From assembly GCA_023313575.1 (NCBI GenBank), contig JAJTTP010000015.1, positions 620,001 to 684,000 on the forward strand: a stretch of 64,000 nt of DNA, read 5' to 3'. The stretch's first letter is position 1. Each line of letters starts with the position of its first letter. This DNA comes from Eutypella sp. D-1 (lineage: Eukaryota; Ascomycota; Sordariomycetes; Xylariales; Diatrypaceae). The notes beneath the pieces were generated by a model. It searched no databases and was not told the origin of the DNA. It was given only the letters and a program-made list of their open reading frames with translations. Below are positions 36,322 to 49,118 of this stretch, one piece after another. The position numbers and the translations under genes were made by a program.

Positions 36322-36908
36322 TTACGACTGCTGGTCGGCCAGGATATCACTGTCACCAGCATCCAGGATGGCGAGGGTGGAAGTCCGGAACAGTTTACCG
36401 CAGGCAGTTCCGAGTTCAATCTGGACAGAAAGCATAACATGGTTAGCCGATTTGTTGTTACCCTCCAAAGTCTGGCCTATGACTTTTTCGCAGGGTTGAC
36501 TCGGAACAGACGCGAGGTCCGCCGGTCAGATGAACAAGCAAAGGGGGGGTATAGTGTATATATAGATATATAATTTTTTTTAACATACGTTGGTGCCGCT
36601 GAAGTGGTGAACGGGAGCCTTGGAAAGCATGGAGTAGTACTCGAGCTCGGACTTGCGGAGAGGAGGAGTGTTGCCGGCCTGAAAAGAAGGAAAGGCATTT
36701 GGTTAGTCTTCATTCACAGTCTCGACATATACTACATAGTATCTATGTTCATTCGAGATATACTCACAATAATGACCAGCTTCGCCTTGCCGCTCCGGAG
36801 GGACTTGAGGGTAGACTTGTATCCCAGAGTGACCTTGCCGGACTTCATGACAAGCGCCAGACGGGAGTTGATGCTGTTGGCATCCTTCTTGTTCTTCTTG
36901 GGGGCCAT
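36322..36908 (-). CDS. RPL30: 60S ribosomal protein L30 (eL30)
   Basis: On the minus strand the exons are 36768-36908, 36589-36678 and 36322-36420, all joining between codons, giving 109 residues, the usual length. The protein starts [20 protein letters not shown], continues [39 protein letters not shown] and [20 protein letters not shown], and ends after GDSDIL. These are hallmarks of eL30, a large-subunit protein with an L7Ae-type RNA-binding fold. In yeast L30 binds its own transcript and represses its splicing; whether that holds here cannot be read from the sequence. Introns are 89 and 168 bp. It is divergent from RPL10 with 670 bp between the start codons. Confidence 0.97.
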
Positions 36909-37578
36909 TGTGACGGTAGGATTTGGTGTTTGTGAGTGAACTTCCTGGTCGGCGTTGTCGTTTGGTGATTGTCGTGAAGTGAAGTTGGAAGGAAGAAGCA
37001 GATTTTCAATATTGAGTGCGATTACTTAGTGGTGTCTTTTTTTTTTTTCTTACCTGGCAATGCAAATATGGAGAATGGTGCGAATGGTACTAAGTATCTA
37101 CGTACTGTGGACTAATAGATACCCACATTATTAGATCGATCTGATCGTTTATTGGCCACCGGCTATAATTTTTTGTCAGTGGGTGCAAAATCGGTAAGAG
37201 TGGGAAGAGGTGGCTTGTTAACCCTAATCAAATGCATTAATCAGCCCCATAAGCCGCAGTATACCCACTCTTTATGACTCTTCACCTTACATTCCCGCTT
37301 CGTTTTTTACATAATTTTCGCCTATTCCCCCGAAACCCGCGAAATTCCCAAGGTGCACAGACCAGACGGGATCACTAATTAGCCCGCTCATTGCCACATT
37401 CCCTGTTAGGTGTGCCTCCCCAGTGCTTAGAAATCAAACCTAAGGGGAATTTCGCCTTTCTCTCAATAATTGATAATTGAAGGACGGTCCCGCCGACATC
37501 ATCAAATCCATCTCCCCCCCAAAAAACAAAACCATACAAAACACCAATCAAGACAGATTCATCAGAAAATCCGTCAAG
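36909..37578. promoter_or_regulatory. Shared divergent promoter of RPL30 and RPL10
   Basis: The 670 bp between the two start codons must hold both promoters. It contains pyrimidine tracts near each gene and a telobox-like AACCCTAA in the middle. Confidence 0.75.
37220..37227. promoter_or_regulatory. Telobox-like AACCCTAA motif in the ribosomal protein promoter
   Basis: AACCCTAA equals part of the TTAGGG telomere repeat on the other strand. Telomere-repeat-like sites bound by Tbf1-type factors occur in ribosomal protein promoters of several fungi. It lies about 310 bp from the RPL30 start and 350 bp from the RPL10 start. Function here is inferred. Confidence 0.35.
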
Positions 37579-38664
37579 ATGGCCCGTCGTCCCGCGAGAT
37601 GCTACCGGTACTGCAAGAACAAGGTAAGGAATGAATTAATGGGCAAATTTGATGGAATCCGTGCACATCACAGGCGTCACACTTTTTTTTTCCTTTTCTT
37701 GAGTTAGGTGGTGGAAATTTTGTGATCGGAAATCATGGACGCTGCAACCTGTATTCATCAACACCACCATTACCACCACCACAGCAACACTATATCGATC
37801 AGAACCTGCGGAATCTACAAGATCGAATATAATGGATATTATGGATGCATGGATATCGATGATTCTGCAAGGAATAGTTACTAATATACTACGTGGTTTC
37901 TAGCCGTACCCTAAGTCCCGGTTCAACCGTGGTGTCCCCGATCCCAAGATCCGAATCTTCGATCTGGGCCGAAAGCGCGCCAAGGTCGATGACTTCCCTC
38001 TCTGCGTCCACCTCGTCTCCAACGAGTACGAGCAGCTGAGTTCCGAGGCACTCGAAGCCGCCCGTATCTGCGCCAACAAGTACATGGTCAAGAACACCGG
38101 AAAGGACAGTTTCCACCTCCGCATCCGTGCCCACCCCTACCATGTCGTCCGTATCAACAAGATGTTGTCGTGCGCTGGTGCCGATAGACTGCAGACGGGT
38201 ATGCGTGGTGCCTGGGGCAAGCCCAACGGCACTGTCGCCCGTGTCAACATCGGCCAGATCCTCATGAGCCTGCGAACTCGTGACTCCAGTAAGTTTCCCC
38301 CCCTTGTCTTAACTTGTGATGACATCACCCGATCACCACTATTGCCATCGTGCTACCCCCCTCCTCTCCCGACCGTAACCCTTCGACACAACGTAAGTCG
38401 ATTCCTCATAAACTAACCCATTTCCCTATAGACCGCGCCCACGCCCTCGAGGCCCTCCGCCGATCCCAGTACAAGTTCCCCGGTCGCCAGAAGATCATCA
38501 TCTCCAAGAACTGGGGCTTCACCCCTCTGCGCCGCGAGGAGTACCTGGAGAAGAAGGCCGCAGGCCGCGTCAAGGTCGACGGTGCCTACGTGCAGTTCCT
38601 CGCCAACCACGGCAACCTCGAGAGCAACGTCAAGCGCTTCCCCGAGGCTTTCGCCGAGGTTTAG
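37579..38664 (+). CDS. RPL10: 60S ribosomal protein L10 (uL16)
   Basis: Exons 37579-37623, 37904-38288 and 38432-38664 give 220 residues, the normal length. The first exon has only 15 codons ([15 protein letters not shown]). It continues [56 protein letters not shown], and [20 protein letters not shown], all typical of uL16. The last exon has [20 protein letters not shown]. The protein sits near the peptidyl-transferase centre and is added late in the cytoplasm with Nmd3 and Lsg1. Introns are 280 and 143 bp; the long first intron right after a short first exon is common in fungal ribosomal protein genes. Confidence 0.98.
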
Positions 38665-41600
38665 ATGGGGAGGGGTTGTTGTTTGCAGAAACGATAAAGA
38701 TGATTGCATCAAAACGCATATCAATATCAAAGGGTTGAGGGCTGGCGTACAATCGGGTTTACCATAGCACTGTTGTTTGAGACAGTCAATACGGACATTG
38801 CATTTGCACCACAAACGCGTGCCTTTGTTGGTCACTTTGATGAACAATGATAAATTGTCGTTTCGATGAATTCCTGATGAACGAACTGGTGTGAATGATG
38901 AACCGAAACTCTGGTGTTCTTTTCCTCTTTACTTATCATGATGAGTATAAGCCAATATCATAATACGTCACAGCAACAACGATGATGATACACAACAGTG
39001 CCCGATAACTACCTAGGTACTACAGAGTAGATAATCTCTCGATAAGGACATCAATTCTAAAACGGCCAACTCCAAATGATAGCAAAATGATAGCGTGGAG
39101 GGTTGGCTGTTGGCCGACTATCTCAGATTATCTGATAACCAACTCATGTATTTCCTCGATGGTAAAAATCCAGCCGTAGTATCATAGTGTAACAGTCTGA
39201 TAGATAGTATAAAAGACAGTCTTGGTCCAACTAACTTTCTCACTCTAGGACAATTCGAGCCTTAGCTAGTCATACCGGCCGGACCCGTGACCCCCCCCTC
39301 TCCCCCCTCCCCTCTCCTAATAGCGAAGATGGGTTTCTAAAAGGTAGGGTACGTAGTTCAGGTGTGTAACTGGATCTATATAGGGTAGTTATCCATTCAA
39401 TGTATTGTCCCAACGGCGGGTGGCACGAGACCTATACATATGCTCTTCTCAAGTGGATCAGACCAACCAGGCAGTGGGACACCCTCCCCCTCCATCCTGG
39501 GCTAGCTATATAGCCACTCGAATACATCATCGAAGACGTCGATGATTGAAGAGCTGTCTACTTGGGTCCTGTCTAGGTCCATACCTACGGGCTAGGTAAT
39601 CTACAGTACCTAGGGTCGGGTGTTATTGTTGTTTGCGGGCATCAATTGAACCTTGTCGGGTACACAGTTGATAGATATAGAGGGTTATCTGGGCCTAACT
39701 TGCTTAGGTATACCGATATGATATCGGGCGACGGGAGAGATAAGAAGTATAATATCTACCTAACGGACTGTGCCCAGGTCTATGTTGGCATCAGCGATAC
39801 GAGAGATTTGAATGAACCCCTGAGTTAAGCTCGATGGGCAGCTAGCTGGGCGAATATGCATGAATTTGTTTGTTTACCTGGAGATAAGGCAAAGATAGAG
39901 GAGACCATAGGCTAGTTAGCTTGGCTCCTTGTCGACTAGTTAGACTCCTCTCTAGCTTTTACACATCCGGCGTTGATGGATACATGGATTTCTTTCTCAT
40001 TATTTGCTGAAGTTAGGTATTCTTGTCCTTTCGGCGCCCTTGCATGATGAAATGGGGGGCTGGCATGAAGGAAGGAATGATGATAGGATGGGATGGGAGG
40101 GCCGTCCTTACTAACTCTACGAGGCGAGCGAGCTGAGCTAGGCGCGCGAATTCACGGATGGGATCGGATGGGATGGATGACTATGACTGTGACCGGGAGT
40201 TTGAGAAAGCGAGTGAACTCGCTCGGCGTACTTCGCTGTTTGTTTGTTATTGTTTTTGGACTCTGTTTCGGCGTCGTCTCGCTCGAAAACCCGACCTACG
40301 TAGGAGAGGCTCGGGGGTTGTACCCGTATGGGCCCTCCGAACTTGCGGACTTGCCTCGGATTCCTTGATGTTTAGTTTGGATTTTTTTTTTTTTTCTCTT
40401 CCCTTCAATTTTTTTCGCCTTCATCCTATTTCTCGAAAGAAAAAAAATTCTTTCGATACGATGATCTGTACATGCAGGCATGTTTTGTAACAGACCACCT
40501 GTCCCCGTTTAAACTTCATCGCCTCTACTCTATAATCTATGTAGCTTGTAGTGAACTATTGTACTGTATGTAAGGATGTAGGAGCAAAACTCCGGCTCCG
40601 GGATCGCTTCGTGCATCAAGGGACACAGGGTGCCAGTGGCAGTGGGCAACTTCAACAGCAGTCGTCTGTGGGTGGCGGGACGGTTTTTGGGGTCCACTGG
40701 GCCAGGATATAGCGGGACATGACAGGGCATCTTGTGCCAGCGCAGCAGTGCACAGGGAGGGGACGGGGGGTCAGTTAAGGGGTTGGGGGCAGGGCAGGGC
40801 AGGGCAAGGCATGGGGATGGCGGGATGGTCCCCTACCCAACAGGCCCCCCTGTGGCTCGGACGTACAGTCCGTTATCATGTATGGCTCAGCTGTCAAGCT
40901 CTCCTGTCATCAGAGACTTGGTGGACTGGGCTGGAACCAAATAACTGCATGTTTAGCTTTGATCTGTTCATCTGTTGTCCCTCGATCAACATCCCGCCCA
41001 TGTCCACCTCTTTGGTCTTGTTTGCTTGTCCACTGAATTGACCTCTGTCCATCCGGAGTATTCTTACATATGGTATCCATCGATGTACGTCGGGTACGGA
41101 TGGGATAACCCCCACCCGTGCCCCCCGACCCGACCACTTATCGCAACTATGGGACTCTAGCGCGGCGCACTAGAACAACTGGAGAGGCTTCGCTGGGTCA
41201 GATTGACAGGCGGCGGGCAGCAGGCCAGACCGGTTGGACGTTTTTGGTTGGAGGGGGCTGGGAAACGGGCAAGGCGGGGGGGGGGGGGATCCTCAACTCG
41301 GTGACGATGCAGTAGGTCTTATGTGATGCAATATTATGTATTGTGCACACGTACATGGCGGCATTTTATCTAACGGGTAGGTATTTTCAGATGGGATAAT
41401 CATTGCCATATTGTCAGATTGCCAGATCGCCTTGCCCCCTCTTCTACACTAGATATATTGATTGGTACGCAAGGAAGTTATGAACGGGCTAGAAGTCTCA
41501 ACGTTCGTATGATGGGCCGAGCTACCTGGCTACACTCTACCCAGCTATGTATTTCGACGTTTTGAACTTCCAGTATGGCTTGATGTAATAGCGACTTCAA

Positions 41601-43261
41601 ATTTTCAGCAAACTAGGCACATTTAAAGAAAAGGAGACTATATCTAGGTAGGTATTCAGGAGAGTCCGAAAATGGGAGAGCGTGTCCCGACAGCTTTTCG
41701 ATGTCGGTAAAGAAGTTTTTTTTTCTTTCTCTTTTTTTGCAGGAAGGGGACACCAGTGACTAATCTGGCGTCATATTATTTTTCCTTAAACTGACGATGA
41801 CACATTTATGAACACCTACTTAAGTTATGTATACGGGTAGGTAGTAAATGGACAAAGAGGTTCTACCCGAATTCTCTACCAATGTATAAGAATAATTATC
41901 GGGATATGGGAAATGGAATAAGGGCAGTAGGGATGATGCCGGTAACCTTTTACTCTGTAATACACACCACACCACGTAGAGCGGCAACACGGGAATTCGA
42001 CGGGAACTTCGTGGATAGCTCGTCGAGTCCTCGAAATGGCATCATTCTCGTCAGGTCTGAACCAATTCATAACGTTATCGGCTGCTATGGAAGGGCTCTA
42101 AGTTTCAAGGTCGGGTTTGTTGTCCATACCCCTTCATTCTGTCATGGGCGAAGGTAGGTACCTAGAGCCAAGTACTTTGACCGGGTTTTGTTGGTCTTGT
42201 GCTGGTGGTGGGGTACTTACCTACGAGGTAGGTACTTGGGTGATTAGAGCTTCTAAGTACCTAATCTAAGGTTTGTATGCTGCAGATACATCCATGAATG
42301 CCTCCCTAAGTACTCCGTATGCTGTTCTGACTTCGACGTAACATTGGGCCGGGAGGCTTTGAAACTGATCTCAACCTTTCTGAACCGCCTGCAGGATACG
42401 TAAGACCCATATATAAAGTTCTAAGACAGCAGAGCAGAAGGACAACTGCCCAATCATCATCATCATCCCCATGGGCCCCTCAACTACAATAAGTACGAAG
42501 TACCTTGGGTATGTAGGTACTATTACACTTAGATAACACCCAAAAGTACGGTAGTTAGTTCTAAGGTTAGCTCTAAATAGACAGCTCTTAACCTGGAACA
42601 CTAAAACTTGTATGTACACAAGCGATCATCACCAGCAACGGCATTGTGACACCACTTGACCACCACCACCAAAAGACTCCTGAAGTCTGCCACTCTTCTC
42701 TGCCACTCCCAACCTTGATTGCCCATTTGCCCATTTGCCCATTGTCCCATATCCCATGTTCCACGTCCCACCTTTGCCAACGTCCAAATTACTTTCGAAC
42801 CTAATAATATGTAGTTACCTGGGTGTAAACCTTGGAACCTTGGAAATCTTCAACTTTCCTCTCGTCTCATCTCATCTCTTCTTCATCCTTTCCAATTCCA
42901 CTTCATCCCCTTAACTACCTACTTTGGTACTTACCTACCTTGTATGCATCTGTCTCACTCAGAAGACCTCACTCATCATCCATCAATCATACCCATAAAC
43001 TCACTCTGACCATCCGTCCTGGCTAGTGAGTGGTACGTGGTACAGTCAGCAACATCAAAATTCAAATAATTAATTCTCCCACTGTTGATCACGGAATCAC
43101 GGAATCGTGTCTCTCTGATTCCCTCAATCGGATTGGCAAGTCATCCGTGACAGCCTTATCCATTTCATTTCCCTCTTCATCTCTCTATCTCCCACCCCAT
43201 CTTCCACCCCCTCTCTCACCCTATCCCTCAACCCATTTCGAATTCATCATCGTCTTTTAAG
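38665..43261. other. Large intergenic region (about 4.6 kb)
   Basis: No gene I can support. It contains several C or G runs (C run near 39290, 13 G at 41276-41288), GGGCA repeats near 40790-40807, and many CTAGGTAC-type motifs (39012, 41645, 42154, 42210). The right ~200 bp are a C/T-rich leader for the next gene. Confidence 0.5.
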
Positions 43262-45232
43262 ATGGCGTTCCAACAACCAACGCGCCAAGCCACACAACGG
43301 GTCTATCGTCCCACACCAGACAGCGAGGATGGCCAAATCGACGCTCCTCCTCCTCCACCACATACCTCTCAGCCCGTTGAGGATTCACAAACATGGGTGT
43401 TATTCTCACCCGCCACCGATATTGATACAGCTTCGTCCTACTTGACTTCTACAAATAAGAGTAATGATATCACACCCGGCCGTTCACGAGTGAGCGATGT
43501 CGGGAGCTTAAATACCCATCCGCGATCGGACCTTAGCGTCGAACAGCCTCGCTCCACTAGCTTAATTGATGCCCTCGACGAGAATGAAGAGGACGATGCA
43601 GAGCTGGATAGTCTTGATAGTCATCTACCCGAATTTCGCTCAAATCCTAATCTCTATGCTACCGCCCAAAGTCAGCTACCCAATGCGCCCGTCGTGCCGG
43701 CCCACGATGGGCTCGGATCCTTTCGCCTGGACCAGGAGGGCATGGGTTCCGCCGTCCAGGACAGACTTTATGCATTTGAGCAATACAACCCCCGCCGGGT
43801 GAAGCGGCGGCGCGAGAGCTTCGAGCTTGCGCAGGCTCAGCTACGTGAGGAGGAAGCTCAGGACTTAGAAAAGATGCGGCGCATAGAGGCCTGGAGATTA
43901 GAACAGAGCCGGCTCCTCTTAGATCAGATTCATAAGGAGACTAGAAGACGACGGCGGTCAAATGCCAGCAGATCTAGCACCCACGCGACAAGTAAGCTCG
44001 ACGAGAACGAAGCGATGTTTAATTCGGAAACGAGGGAGGACCAAGGGACCGAATGGCACGAACAGAACGCGAGCGAGCCCGGCGTGGAGCGCGAGAGCAT
44101 CTGGGGACGCATCACTCGCAAGGTTGTCCGTGACATCCTAGGCGTTGACGACAAGATGCTAGCGATCTTGTTCGGCGAAGCGCTGCCCGATGAAGAGGAG
44201 CTCTCCCCAACACCCAGGGCATCCTCCCCGCAGCCACAGCAGCAGCAGAGGCCCCCCGCTGCCGAGAGTGCAACGGACGCGAATTGGCAGCTTAAAATGC
44301 TCGAGCGCGTCGCGAAGGAACTTGGTCTATTAATCCACCAGCTGTCTGAGCACCCGGGGGCCTTTTCCACCTTCAGCCGTGTCCAGCAGATGCCCATTCC
44401 CTATGCCGGCCTACCCTCGATTCCCGAGACCGCGAGTGACAATGTGCACGCCCCTTCTACCGGCAGAGAGAGCAGAAGGACCGCCGCAGTTACTAACCGT
44501 GACGATATCTCCGTCGCCATCCCCGAGTTCCAGCCCACTATTGGCACCCAGACGCGGCCAATCGACATCGCGCACGCCCGGAGACCATCTACTACACAGG
44601 CCTCGGCCCACACAGGCGGTGCGCAGGATACGCGCTCTGGCACAACCGATAACGGCAGTGGACCAGCCACTTTCACTCAGGAGGAATGGGAGCAGGATCT
44701 CGACATCCGGCTCGTCTTCCGGTACCTGAGATCACGGTTCATGCCGCGGTCGGGCGGCAGCGGCGCTTCGCATCACCACCATCATCATCACCGCAACCAT
44801 CACAGCCACCACCTCCACTCGTCGGCTCCTAGTGCCACTGGCGCGAGCAGCAACAGCGGTTACGCCGGCGCTAGCGCCCAGGATATCGCGGCCAAGGCGG
44901 CGCGCGTGCGCCAACACCACCCGCTAATGGCGGCGGGCCGGCTGCGGAACCCGACGACGACGGCAGCAGCGATGGCGCAACAGCCTGTGCAACAGCAGCA
45001 ACAGCCGCAGCCGCAGACGACACCCGTGATCTTTCGCGCCGGCCCCGCCTCCAGCTGCGCCAGCCAGAGCACCCGACGCTCCGTCACGGCCACGCGCAGT
45101 CTTCGCAGCGTCCGCAGCAGCCTCGCCGGCTCTTCCAGACACTACTGGGACATCGGTGCTGGGTCCGCCGGCACGGGCTCCGTCATCGCTGCCGCTACTA
45201 CGGGTCCCATGGGCAGCTGGGGCGAAGTGTGA
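43262..45232 (+). CDS. Conserved fungal protein of unknown function with charged coiled-coil and poly-His tract
   Basis: One exon of 656 residues, with an AAG before the ATG. I recognise no named domain. Visible blocks are an N-terminal WVLFSPATD motif (near residue 45); an acidic block around DALDENEEDDAELDSLD (near 105); a strongly charged helix from RRVKRRRESFELAQAQLREE through RRRRRS (about 178-240); and a compact segment, IWGRITRKVVRDILGVDDK (about 280-300). Near residue 480 is EEWEQDLDIRLVFRYLRSRF, which looks folded and conserved. After it comes a His-rich run (about 503-523), then Ala/Gln/Ser-rich low complexity. The basic helix suggests nucleic-acid contact or nuclear targeting, but that is a guess. 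Good third-position bias supports a real gene. Confidence 0.75.
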   Translation: MAFQQPTRQATQRVYRPTPDSEDGQIDAPPPPPHTSQPVEDSQTWVLFSPATDIDTASSYLTSTNKSNDITPGRSRVSDVGSLNTHPRSDLSVEQPRSTSLIDALDENEEDDAELDSLDSHLPEFRSNPNLYATAQSQLPNAPVVPAHDGLGSFRLDQEGMGSAVQDRLYAFEQYNPRRVKRRRESFELAQAQLREEEAQDLEKMRRIEAWRLEQSRLLLDQIHKETRRRRRSNASRSSTHATSKLDENEAMFNSETREDQGTEWHEQNASEPGVERESIWGRITRKVVRDILGVDDKMLAILFGEALPDEEELSPTPRASSPQPQQQQRPPAAESATDANWQLKMLERVAKELGLLIHQLSEHPGAFSTFSRVQQMPIPYAGLPSIPETASDNVHAPSTGRESRRTAAVTNRDDISVAIPEFQPTIGTQTRPIDIAHARRPSTTQASAHTGGAQDTRSGTTDNGSGPATFTQEEWEQDLDIRLVFRYLRSRFMPRSGGSGASHHHHHHHRNHHSHHLHSSAPSATGASSNSGYAGASAQDIAAKAARVRQHHPLMAAGRLRNPTTTAAAMAQQPVQQQQQPQPQTTPVIFRAGPASSCASQSTRRSVTATRSLRSVRSSLAGSSRHYWDIGAGSAGTGSVIAAATTGPMGSWGEV

Positions 45233-46887
45233 TGTGTGGCGCACTCCCTTTCTCTACACGTGTGTGTGTGGCGTAAAGTGTCGTGTGCGTATGTAATGTA
45301 CATGGGCCGGGGCGCCTTAGATCAGACGGACAGACGGACGGACGGATGGATGCATACATAGATGCGGGCTATAGATAGAACAGGCAGAGAGGGGGTTTGT
45401 GTAAGTGGATGAGCGAGCGAGTGATAGAATTTTTTAGATGGGACGGCATGTACTTGGGTCTGGTTGGGCTGGGATAGCATACAACTTTACAACGCGAACG
45501 CGAGGAAATTTTTTGCTTCTTTTCATTTCATTTTGTTTGTTACCCCTTTCTTCTTTCATGGCATCAAATCACGAAACAACGACACTTGGCGATAACGACG
45601 ATGGGACGACGGTATTATGAAATAAACAAACGGTTGAAACCAAAATACAAAACGAAGAAATATTACTTATACACCGGTGGCGGGCGCCGTCTTGCCCCTA
45701 CTGCTTACCTTTTTTCTTTTCTTGCTTAACAAATCTGCTGGGCTGCTTTCTCTCCCCACCCCCTCGCCTCCCGCCACCTCTCCACTTCCGCGCGCTCTTC
45801 TCGCCTTGCTGGCGCCTTTGCAACATACAGGACAAGACAAAACAGCACGAAGCAAGCAGGATAGGCCAGGACAGGGCAGGGACAGGGCAGGGCGGCGCAA
45901 GACAACACAGGAAATAAGAGTAGAAAGTGGCAAGTGTGCAGAAGATGTCGGGCATGAGATGTGCGTGCGTGTACGATAATCCGGGATGGAATAGGAAGAC
46001 ATAAGAGAGATAGATTAGACGAGCGGACGGGATGAGATGGGCCAAGACCCCATGGGATGGAATTGAAAACCCTCCCTGGTGCGCCCGTTATGGGTTTATA
46101 CATGTTCATTACACTGCGCTGCATTACATTACACTACATTACATTATATCTATCATTATTATACTATATTGCGATGCAGTGCAGTGTGATGCGATGCGGT
46201 GCGGTGCGGTGCGGTGATACGACTTCTTTATATGCTTGTTCCTGGACGTATCTGCCTGGGTGAGGCTGCATACGTACGCACTTGCGCCTGACGGTGGTGG
46301 TGATGGTGATGGCCGGCCGGTGCTTTTACACATGAAGAGGACCGCGGTTCCCCCGTTAATATTGGGGGAGGAGGGTGTCGGTCTATCTTCCACTGAAGAA
46401 GAGAGCCCCTAGACTGGTTTACTCATGCCCTTCCTGCTACAGTGCTGGGTCATATTCTATGATTCGTTCTAAAGGCCTGCCTGTCTTGCCTTCTTCTGGA
46501 TTAATTTGGAGGCTGCAAGTCTACATGTAAGTGAACAGATAGACAGATAGGCGGTTAGATGATGATGTACACCCCCCATACCTCCTCGGCATCGCGATGA
46601 CTCTTATCCTATCCAGGCACACACACATACACACACGCATCTATATGTATGTGTGTATGTCTAGTGTCGTTTCCGTGCATGTGTATAACACCACCATCAT
46701 GTAGTGTAGATCTTAAGGTATCCGTCACCCACCCACCCACTCACTGCACTAATAAAGTCGAGGGGCAGTCCCTGCTGCAGCCATGTGCGATCTGGATGAA
46801 TCCCGGACTCTCGAATTGGCCAATGAAACACCGACGTTGAGTCAGGGCTGATAGGATGACAACTTTCGAGTTGGGGGAGGGGTCCCG

Positions 46888-46911
46888 ACTTGGACTTGGA
46901 CTTGGACTTGG
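46888..46911. repeat. Hexanucleotide tandem repeat (ACTTGG)x4
   Basis: Four perfect copies of ACTTGG are followed by a partial fifth copy. Confidence 0.9.
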
Positions 46912-47308
46912 AATGGGGGCCGGGACTTATGCGGATGTTGTATGTATGTATGTGTGTATGACAGACCGCGATGACTCCGGCGTGCAGTGTAGTGTAGGTA
47001 GTGTCAGCCGCGCGGCGGGCGGTGGGCCGGCGGGCGGGCGGCTGCGGTGTGGGTTGGGTGTGTGTATGTGTGTGTGTGGGCGGGTTAGGTGTGCATTAGA
47101 AGGATTCGGTAACCCGGCCGGTTGCCTTGTTCTTCCCTCCATTAAGTTCTTACGGACGGAGTCAGGGGTTATGAGTGTGGCACTATGCGTCAACTTTTCT
47201 ATTGTGTGCAACTGTTTTTTAAAACTACGATTAAATTCAACTATCGAAACCCTCTACGTTCGACGTATGCAGGAAATAGCAGGCAAGGCGAACCTCGGGC
47301 GCGGACCG

Positions 47309-47335
47309 CCTTGCCTCGAGGTGCCCGAGGCAAGG
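47309..47335. repeat. Perfect 10 bp inverted repeat (hairpin)
   Basis: CCTTGCCTCG is followed after 7 bases by its exact complement CGAGGCAAGG. No T run follows and the strand cannot be set. Confidence 0.9.
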
Positions 47336-49118
47336 TGGGATGGGAGGTCTATCCCAGATGCCGCCGGTGCCTCTTACTCCGAACATCTACGTCCCGCCTC
47401 GCTTTTTGTCCCGCTATTCTTAGTATTTCCCATGAAGGAGAGGGGATGTATGTGATGGGATGTGACGAGATGAGATCTCGCTGCCCGAAGCACATTGTCT
47501 ATACATGCATACCCGGTCGATAGGGAAAAGGTGTATGAAAGACAGTGACAGTGAGGCGGTCGTGATGGTGGTTTCGCTACCTGAAATAACTAGGTAACAT
47601 TTGGGACGAACCAGCTCTCTGTCCAACTCTATGTAGTAGCGCCGCATGCGCATTATTATTTTCTTAGGAAAGGGAGGGGGAGGGGGTGTGGTAAAACCCA
47701 CTTTCGTTTATCAGTTGATATTGATATTGATATAAGTCGGTAAGTCGGTCAAGAGGTCAAGTTCTGGTCCGGTCAGTGCAGGCAAGACGGAGCGGACGCG
47801 TCTAGTGGAGGGGGGAGAAGAAGCAACGCCATTCTTGTCCAATAGGAGCCCGACCGCTTCACGTCAAAGCACCCCGAGAAGACCAATGAATCCGCCCCGA
47901 GAACCCCTGAGGGCTTATCGACTCCACATCTTTTTGATGGGTCGCGGCCAACCTGACCCTGACTTGCTTTCCCTGGACGCGTTAAGTGGCCGGGGGAAGC
48001 TGGCGTGTAGTTATCAAGTCCACTAATTGCATGTCGATTGCCTGATATCTTACTTAACATGCAATATTGGATGGCCATATACTGCTTAGTTGAGCGGAGG
48101 ACCGATGCGGTTTTTACGTCTACCCCACTCTTCTATACCATGTAAATAAATAAAAATTGGAGCGACTGTTGAGTCAACCTTGGAACCTCCTACCCAGGTA
48201 GGTATTCCGTATAGGGTACTTATGATAGCCTCCAATTCCTGGTTCGTTTCATAGAGCCCGACCTATCCCGTTCCCCACATAAGCTCGCTATAGGCTATAA
48301 GCAATTGAAGCTTTCGTACATACTACATGCGTTCACTACTGACTGCCCAGGTGTACTCCATACTTCCTAGGTGTCCCAAAAAACCCCACCACACTTCCCT
48401 CCCTCGACCAATCCTAAACTTAGGCGCCTCACTTTCGCAACCTCAACTCTACATACTACTACTCGTGGACCTCCCATTGCATTCCGTAATCTTCATCATT
48501 TCGTTCGCATTGCTTCTCATGTTGCGCGCGCCCTGTCAGCATTTATTTCCCTTTGGTATATAAAGTGTCTATATCCCCTTCCCATCGCGGTTCGGAGTTC
48601 TGCATTTTATTTTACGAGTTATCTACATTTCCATGGTTCGTAGCATTTTGCCCCGGGAGGACTCCATTTTCCATATAGGAAGGATATCCAGGAAACCAAA
48701 CACCACCTTGTCGCTTACCAGAGAGGACGCGGGGATGTTGCCAAGGTGAATGAGACTAACGGCCTAACGAGATAGCAGTGCCATGTACTGAATATTGTAC
48801 CATCCCACGCATTTGCGACCCAGCTGCGCCTGGTCGGGTCACCTAGGATAGGATAAAAACGGACGATACGATAACGGATGGGTGATCAGTGATCAATGAC
48901 CGGTGATCCTCAACCAGGCTTGCCAGGACGCTCAATCAGGACGCTCTCTCAATTCCCTCCTCAGTTCCCATTTTAAAGCGCCCAGCTCTCCCAGCTTTTC
49001 CAGAAATCAGATAAATAGGACCGTTTCCCCCCAACATCGTCCCCCGCCCGACGATTCAATCTTCTTCTTTTTCAAATGCCCCGATCCTACACGACCCGAT
49101 TTCAGAGCGCCCGGTTCA

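Larger units (their letters stand above)
45233..49118. other. Intergenic region with many simple repeats
   Basis: No gene seen. Repeats include GGAC/GGAT near 45325-45350, ATTACATTACACTACATTAC near 46100-46145, GGTGC repeats near 46196-46215, CACCCACC near 46726-46742, four copies of ACTTGG at 46888-46911, and a strong hairpin at 47309-47335. Short frames here are Gly/Leu/Cys-rich artefacts of these repeats. The last ~200 bp could be leader, or an N-terminal extension of the next gene, whose frame stays open back to an ATG at 48903. Confidence 0.5.

Noticed and set aside
37218..37228. TAACCCTAA as a telomerase RNA template
   Set aside because: It lies in the middle of a 670 bp promoter between two ribosomal protein genes, too little space for a fungal telomerase RNA; a telobox is simpler.
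46856..47455. 199-codon frame in repeat-rich DNA
   Set aside because: Its start is made of the ACTTGG repeat and its middle of Gly/Arg/Cys-rich simple sequence; no conserved block is visible.
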